Shown in pieces: positions 62,479-64,000 of a stretch of 64,000 nt of DNA. The DNA is from JANYCG01 sp031386665 (GTDB lineage: Bacteria > Pseudomonadota > Gammaproteobacteria > Burkholderiales > Burkholderiaceae_C). The number at the start of each line of letters is the position of its first letter. The stretch's first letter is position 1. Both the position numbers and the translations under genes were made by a program. The stretch spans positions 17,045 to 81,044 of the forward strand of contig JANNCN010000038.1 of the NCBI GenBank assembly GCA_031386665.1. Reading direction: 5' to 3'. The notes below the pieces were generated by a model, which worked only from the letters and a program-made list of their open reading frames with translations, was not told the origin of the DNA and did not search any database.

Positions 62479-62502
62479 GCGCGTCAGCATGAGCAAGCCT
62501 TC

Positions 62503-63876
62503 ATGACTACCAGCAGCAGCTCGCCGCTGCTCATCGTCGAAGACGACCTGGCGCTGCAAAAGCAGATCAAATGGTCGCTGGACACGTTCGAATCCGTAAC
62601 CGCCAGCGACCGCGAAAGCGCGCTGCTGCAGTTCAGGCGCCACCAGCCCTCGGTCGTCACCATGGACCTCGGGCTGCCGCCCGACCCAGACTCGGTTTCT
62701 GAAGGCTTCAAGCTGCTGGAGCAGATGCTGGACCTGGACGCCAGCGTGAAGGTCATCGTGCTCACCGGCCAGGACGACCAGTCCAACGCCTTGCGCGCAG
62801 TGGCCATCGGCGCCTACGACTTTCTGGCCAAGCCCTTTGACCCTGACGTGCTGAAGCTCACCATCGAGCGCGCCTATCGCTTGTCTGAACTGCAAGCCGA
62901 AAACCGCCGTCTACTGGCGCTGCACCAGCCCGACGCGCTGGGCGGCATGCTGACGCGCGACGCCGAGATGCTGCGCGTTTCCAGGCTCATCGAACGTGTG
63001 GCCACCAGCGGCGCCACCGTGCTGCTGCTTGGCGAAAGTGGCACCGGCAAAGAAGTGCTCACGCAGGGCCTGCACACGGCCAGCAAACGCAGCGGCAAGT
63101 TCGTGGCCATCAACTGCGCCGCCATACCCGACAACTTGCTGGAAAGCGAACTCTTCGGCTACGAACGCGGTGCTTTCACCGGCGCAGCCAAAACCACACC
63201 CGGCAAGATCGAGACGGCGCACAACGGCACGCTGATGCTCGACGAAATTGGCGACTTGCCCCACGCGCTGCAGGCCAAGCTGTTGCGCTTCTTGCAAGAG
63301 CGCACCGTTGAAAGGCTGGGCGGCCGGCAAGAAATACCGGTGGACGTGCGCGTGGTCTGCGCCACCCACCAGGACTTGAAAACCCTGATTGCCGAAGGGC
63401 GGTTCCGCGAAGATTTGTATTATCGCTTGGCCGAAATCGTGGTCAACATACCGCCCTTGCGCGCCCGCATGGGCGACTCGGTGCTGCTGGCCCATGCCTT
63501 CTTGCGGCGCTTTGCGCAAGAGCAAAAGCGTGTCGGCCTGAGCTTCAGCGAAGACGCGCTGCGGGCCGTGGAACAACACACCTGGCCGGGCAATGTGCGT
63601 GAGCTGCTCAACGCCACCAAACGCGCCGCCATCATGGCCGAGGGCGAGCGTGTCACCTGCGAAGACCTGGGCCTGCCTTCACCATCGGCCAGCCCCTCTG
63701 AAGGCGAGGCCTCAGACCTGGATTTACGCACCGTGCGTGAAGCGGCCGAACGACAAGCTATCGTCACGGCTTTGGCGCGCAGCAATGGCAACATCGTCAA
63801 GGCAGCCGAGATACTCGGCGTCAGCCGCCCGACGCTGTACGACTTGATGCGCAGACTGACCATCAAGCAACCCTGA
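62503..63876 (+). CDS. prsR: PEP-CTERM system sigma-54 response regulator PrsR
   Basis: A 457-residue NtrC-type regulator with receiver D55 (TMDLGLPPD), AAA domain with Walker A GESGTGK at residues 177-183 and the sigma-54 contact loop GAFTGA at 223-228, and a Fis-type helix-turn-helix at the end (AEILGVSRPTLYDLMRR). It probably activates sigma-54 promoters of the locus and of PEP-CTERM protein genes elsewhere. I did not find a convincing -24/-12 element in the gaps of this window. prsK, prsR and the start of prsT form one operon. Confidence 0.95.
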   Translation: MTTSSSSPLLIVEDDLALQKQIKWSLDTFESVTASDRESALLQFRRHQPSVVTMDLGLPPDPDSVSEGFKLLEQMLDLDASVKVIVLTGQDDQSNALRAVAIGAYDFLAKPFDPDVLKLTIERAYRLSELQAENRRLLALHQPDALGGMLTRDAEMLRVSRLIERVATSGATVLLLGESGTGKEVLTQGLHTASKRSGKFVAINCAAIPDNLLESELFGYERGAFTGAAKTTPGKIETAHNGTLMLDEIGDLPHALQAKLLRFLQERTVERLGGRQEIPVDVRVVCATHQDLKTLIAEGRFREDLYYRLAEIVVNIPPLRARMGDSVLLAHAFLRRFAQEQKRVGLSFSEDALRAVEQHTWPGNVRELLNATKRAAIMAEGERVTCEDLGLPSPSASPSEGEASDLDLRTVREAAERQAIVTALARSNGNIVKAAEILGVSRPTLYDLMRRLTIKQP

Positions 63877-63887
63877 ACCCAGCCACT

Positions 63888-64000
63888 GTGACGTCACGGC
63901 CCGCCCCGCCAGGGGTTCCCCGGCTGCTGGCACGCCTGAACAAGGGGCGCTCCCTGGCGGCATTGGTGCTCTGCACCGGTCTCCTGCTGGCTGGCTGTGG
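63888..64000 (+). CDS. prsT: PEP-CTERM system TPR lipoprotein PrsT, N-terminal fragment
   Basis: From GTG 63888 the frame stays open to the window edge (37 codons). It gives a basic start, a hydrophobic core and the lipobox LLAGC at residues 32-36. Only the signal sequence is inside the window, but position directly after prsR and the lipoprotein signal fit PrsT, the TPR lipoprotein of XrtA loci. The start is only 11 bp past the prsR stop. Confidence 0.72.
   Translation, partial: MTSRPAPPGVPRLLARLNKGRSLAALVLCTGLLLAGC

Overview
The window is almost entirely one exopolysaccharide locus of the exosortase A (XrtA/PEP-CTERM) type. It comes from a Gram-negative betaproteobacterium, most likely a member of the Burkholderiales close to the Comamonadaceae. 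This rests on the gene set (export lipoprotein, Wzz, tyrosine autokinase, outer-membrane barrel, ExeA-like ATPase, deacetylase, FemAB, glycosyltransferase, xrtA fused to an EpsI domain, then prsK-prsR-prsT), on outer-membrane features such as lipoboxes and a beta-barrel, and on a short dispersed palindromic repeat that resembles intergenic repeats I recall from Comamonadaceae. No genus is claimed.

Layout. 0-2.5 kb: a flank with a divergent nitroreductase/ThiF-like pair and a MazEF-type toxin-antitoxin pair. 2.5-16.6 kb: a nucleotide-sugar epimerase, a low-molecular-weight tyrosine phosphatase on the other strand, then a tightly packed core operon from export lipoprotein to xrtA, closed by a UDP-sugar dehydrogenase. 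16.8-26.7 kb: glycosyltransferases, two asparagine-synthase-like proteins, a CapK-like ligase and a membrane O-ligase. 26.7-38.3 kb: a long minus-strand block of modification genes (GNATs, acyltransferase 3, two deacetylase-like proteins, an MBOAT/SGNH pair, a beta-helix protein, a large Wzy-like protein). 38.5-41.2 kb: a glycosyltransferase and a Wzx-type flippase. 41.3-50.0 kb: a methyltransferase, two tandem ATP-grasp proteins, a decayed Pth-like/Mur-ligase-like pair, a double FemAB-like protein and a DegT-family aminotransferase. 50.0-56.0 kb: a TPR protein, two alpha/beta hydrolases, an acyl carrier protein, an acyl-CoA ligase and a PLP decarboxylase. 56.3-60.2 kb: a second Wzy-like protein and the initiating glycosyl-1-phosphate transferase. 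60.4-64.0 kb: prsK, prsR and the start of prsT.

How it fits together (inference from families). The membrane transferase at 58.8 kb starts a lipid-linked repeat unit, which the glycosyltransferases extend. The epimerase and dehydrogenase supply acidic sugars. The flippase and Wzy-like proteins translocate and polymerise, and Wzz, the kinase, the phosphatase, the export lipoprotein and the barrel control length and export. FemAB/GNAT, ATP-grasp, Mur-ligase-like, amidotransferase, MBOAT and ACP-ligase-decarboxylase genes point to a polymer decorated with amino-acid or amine groups and acyl groups. XrtA would process PEP-CTERM proteins encoded elsewhere, since I see none here. PrsK/PrsR probably control sigma-54-dependent expression.

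The most unusual things are the ATP-grasp/Mur-ligase/Pth/FemAB cluster, with the Mur and Pth genes broken by two lesions each; a three-copy ~120-bp element ending in a perfect 26-bp palindrome that doubles as a terminator; and two paralogous Wzy-like proteins with a shared non-membrane domain. I saw no rRNA, tRNA, insertion sequence or CRISPR array by eye.
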